DNA of 64,000 bases, from positions 153,127-217,126 of the forward strand of contig JAURVB010014884.1 in the NCBI GenBank assembly GCA_033002965.1, in the 5' to 3' direction. Source of the stretch: Piper betle. Lineage: Eukaryota; Streptophyta; Magnoliopsida; Piperales; Piperaceae. Under the pieces are notes generated by a model, which was given only the letters and a program-made list of their open reading frames with translations, was not told the DNA's origin and did not search any database. Of the stretch, positions 62,628-64,000 are shown piece after piece (the first letter of the stretch is position 1; every line of letters begins with the position of its first letter). The position numbers were made by a program, and so were the translations under genes.

Positions 62628-63351
62628 TGTTCGTCCAAATTTTTCACCGCACCCCTCGGCTCAATCATGATGGTTAACCCAGCCAGTCGTGGTTGAACCC
62701 GTGGTTATGCCTAATTTAATAGAAATAAGATACGTGAGATTTATTCGGAAGGAGGGAAAGGGGTGGAAGCCGGAACACCAAGCACCAAGGGGTGGAAGCC
62801 GGAACACCAAGCACCAAGGGGTGGAAGCCGGAACACCAAGCACCAAGGGGTGCATGTGTTGGCGTGCAGCACTTCAGCCGGGTGTCTATATAAGGAGATG
62901 TTATCCTTGTGTAGAGGGGGAGAAAAACAAAATCAGATCAAAAGTGATCAAGTGTGGGTGAGTGCCTCCCTGCGTGGAGATGTGAGGTAGTGTCGGGTAA
63001 GGGGGATTGCCGGTGTGTGGCTGCAACCAGCCTTGGTCGGGGCCAAGTGCTGGGCACACCCGGTAAGCTGTCGGTGCAGCGTTGTCCACCTGTGACCGAA
63101 CCATCCAGTTCTATTCCAGCAGCCTCGAGCCTGCGTGCCGAGTGCTGGGGAAGTCCTGTCGAGTGTGTGTGTCGAAATGGCCATCCCACCGAGTGCATAA
63201 GAATTGTCTAAGTGTTATTGGATACTTGTGACTCTTTAGTCTCATCCCGCTGTCTCTTTGCGCGGCAAGGGCGCCTCGGTCCCACCGAACCCTTCCAACC
63301 CGACGCGGGAACACTCTAACCCGCACCAGCGGATGAACCCGCGCCAGAACA
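62628..63351 (+). repeat. 3' LTR
   Basis: 724 bp. It differs from the 5' LTR by one extra 29-bp unit, one base fewer in an A run and two substitutions that I can see, both in the last 30 bases. Confidence 0.93.
62760..62846 (+). repeat. 29-bp tandem repeat, three units, in 3' LTR
   Basis: Three identical units of the repeat that occurs twice in the 5' LTR. Confidence 0.92.
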
Positions 63352-63356
63352 ATTAG

Positions 63357-64000
63357 ATTATTACATATATAAAATAATAATAAGCAAATTCAAAAATTAA
63401 TATCTAAGGAGTAAGTAGACAACAATAAAAAATAATGAAAAAAAGAAAAGTTTAATAATTAATTTATTTTGTATATAAATTATATATAGTTATATTTAAG
63501 TGAAACGTCCGCATAGGCTTCAACGTGTGATTAAGTAATTTATTTACAATGTGCAATTAAATTTTTAAGTTGATTTTTTTATATAAAGGGTAAACAAGTG
63601 GCCTACTTAATGATAATTATAATTAATTTTAATATAAAATATAATAAATATTTATTATTTTTTTAAAAATATTTTTTTCTCAGAAAGATGCGCTATCAAG
63701 TTTTTTTATATCATTTACATATATCCGTAATTTGTACTTTTTATTTTGTTTTCATTAATTTATAATAATGCTTTAGCATGGTTTTTGATAATTATAATAA
63801 TTAATATTTTACAAGGGAGAAAATAGTTTAGATAATATTTTATATAAAATATAAAAAATAATTTAATTATATACTAACTATTTAAGTAATGCTAACATAA
63901 TAAAAGTTTGGTTAGATATAATTGATAAATTAATTAGAGTACATTTGCTTGTCGTAAATTTACATTAAAAAATGTAAAATTTGAAAATAAAAAACTTTAC
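63357..64000. other. AT-rich intergenic DNA
   Basis: Very AT-rich with no open frames of note. Nothing recognisable. Confidence 0.7.

Larger units (their letters stand above)
59032..63351 (+). mobile_element. Gag-only LTR retrotransposon (TR-GAG type) with PB1-like domain
   Basis: 4320-bp element with LTRs of 696 and 724 bp, both starting TGTTCGTCC and ending GAACA, flanked by an exact 5-bp target duplication attag (59027-59031 and 63352-63356). It has a primer binding site after the 5' LTR and a purine tract before the 3' LTR. The only coding region is gag-like; there is no protease, reverse transcriptase, RNase H or integrase, so it must move in trans. Outside a tandem-repeat copy difference and one A-run difference I see only two substitutions between the LTRs, which points to a recent insertion. 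The gag core is of the plant Ty3/Gypsy kind. Confidence 0.93.

Overview
The window is nuclear DNA from a flowering plant. It holds intron-rich genes for plant-specific or plant-typical proteins: an AUX1/LAX auxin carrier, a VND-type NAC factor, a DUF639 protein, a subtilase-propeptide-like inhibitor and an m-type thioredoxin. The rest is AT-rich intergenic DNA with Copia and Gypsy elements and MITEs. Several first exons are GC- and alanine-rich (nicastrin, DCAF1), which recalls monocots. A non-grass monocot is my guess, at low confidence.

Layout, left to right. 1-138 (+): last coding exon of an m-type thioredoxin. 3.8-8.2 kb: decayed Ty1/Copia element flanked by an 18-bp direct repeat. 8.5-10.9 kb (-): complete 8-exon AUX1/LAX carrier. 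13.2-13.7 kb (+): thaumatin-like pseudogene. 14.2-19.2 kb (-): DUF639 gene with intact exon structure but an in-frame stop and several frameshifts. 21.4-24.1 kb (+): F-box pseudogene followed by a duplicated 3' fragment. 24.5-26.4 kb (-): METTL21/23-type methyltransferase with one GC-AG intron and one U12-like intron. 30.1-31.7 kb (+): RPB5. 33.9-41.2 kb (+): nicastrin, 16 exons, with two MITEs and a 4 x 42 bp minisatellite in its introns. 42.6-43.6 kb (-): VND7-like NAC. 46.2-55.2 kb (-): DCAF1, 14 exons, with one apparent 1-nt frameshift. 56.9-58.5 kb (-): propeptide-only subtilase inhibitor. 59.0-63.4 kb (+): young, structurally complete but non-autonomous gag-only LTR retrotransposon.

The genes do not form a pathway. 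They are independent housekeeping or developmental loci: auxin uptake, transcription, gamma-secretase, ubiquitin ligase substrate receptor, protease control and protein methylation.

The most unusual item is the LTR element at 59032-63351. It has matching 5-bp target duplications, near-identical LTRs and only a gag-type coding region. Downstream of the gag and CCHC-like segments its reading frame carries what reads as a PB1 domain of the kind found in plant signalling proteins, so it looks like a TR-GAG-type element that captured a host domain. A second theme is that 4 of about 49 resolved introns use GC donors.
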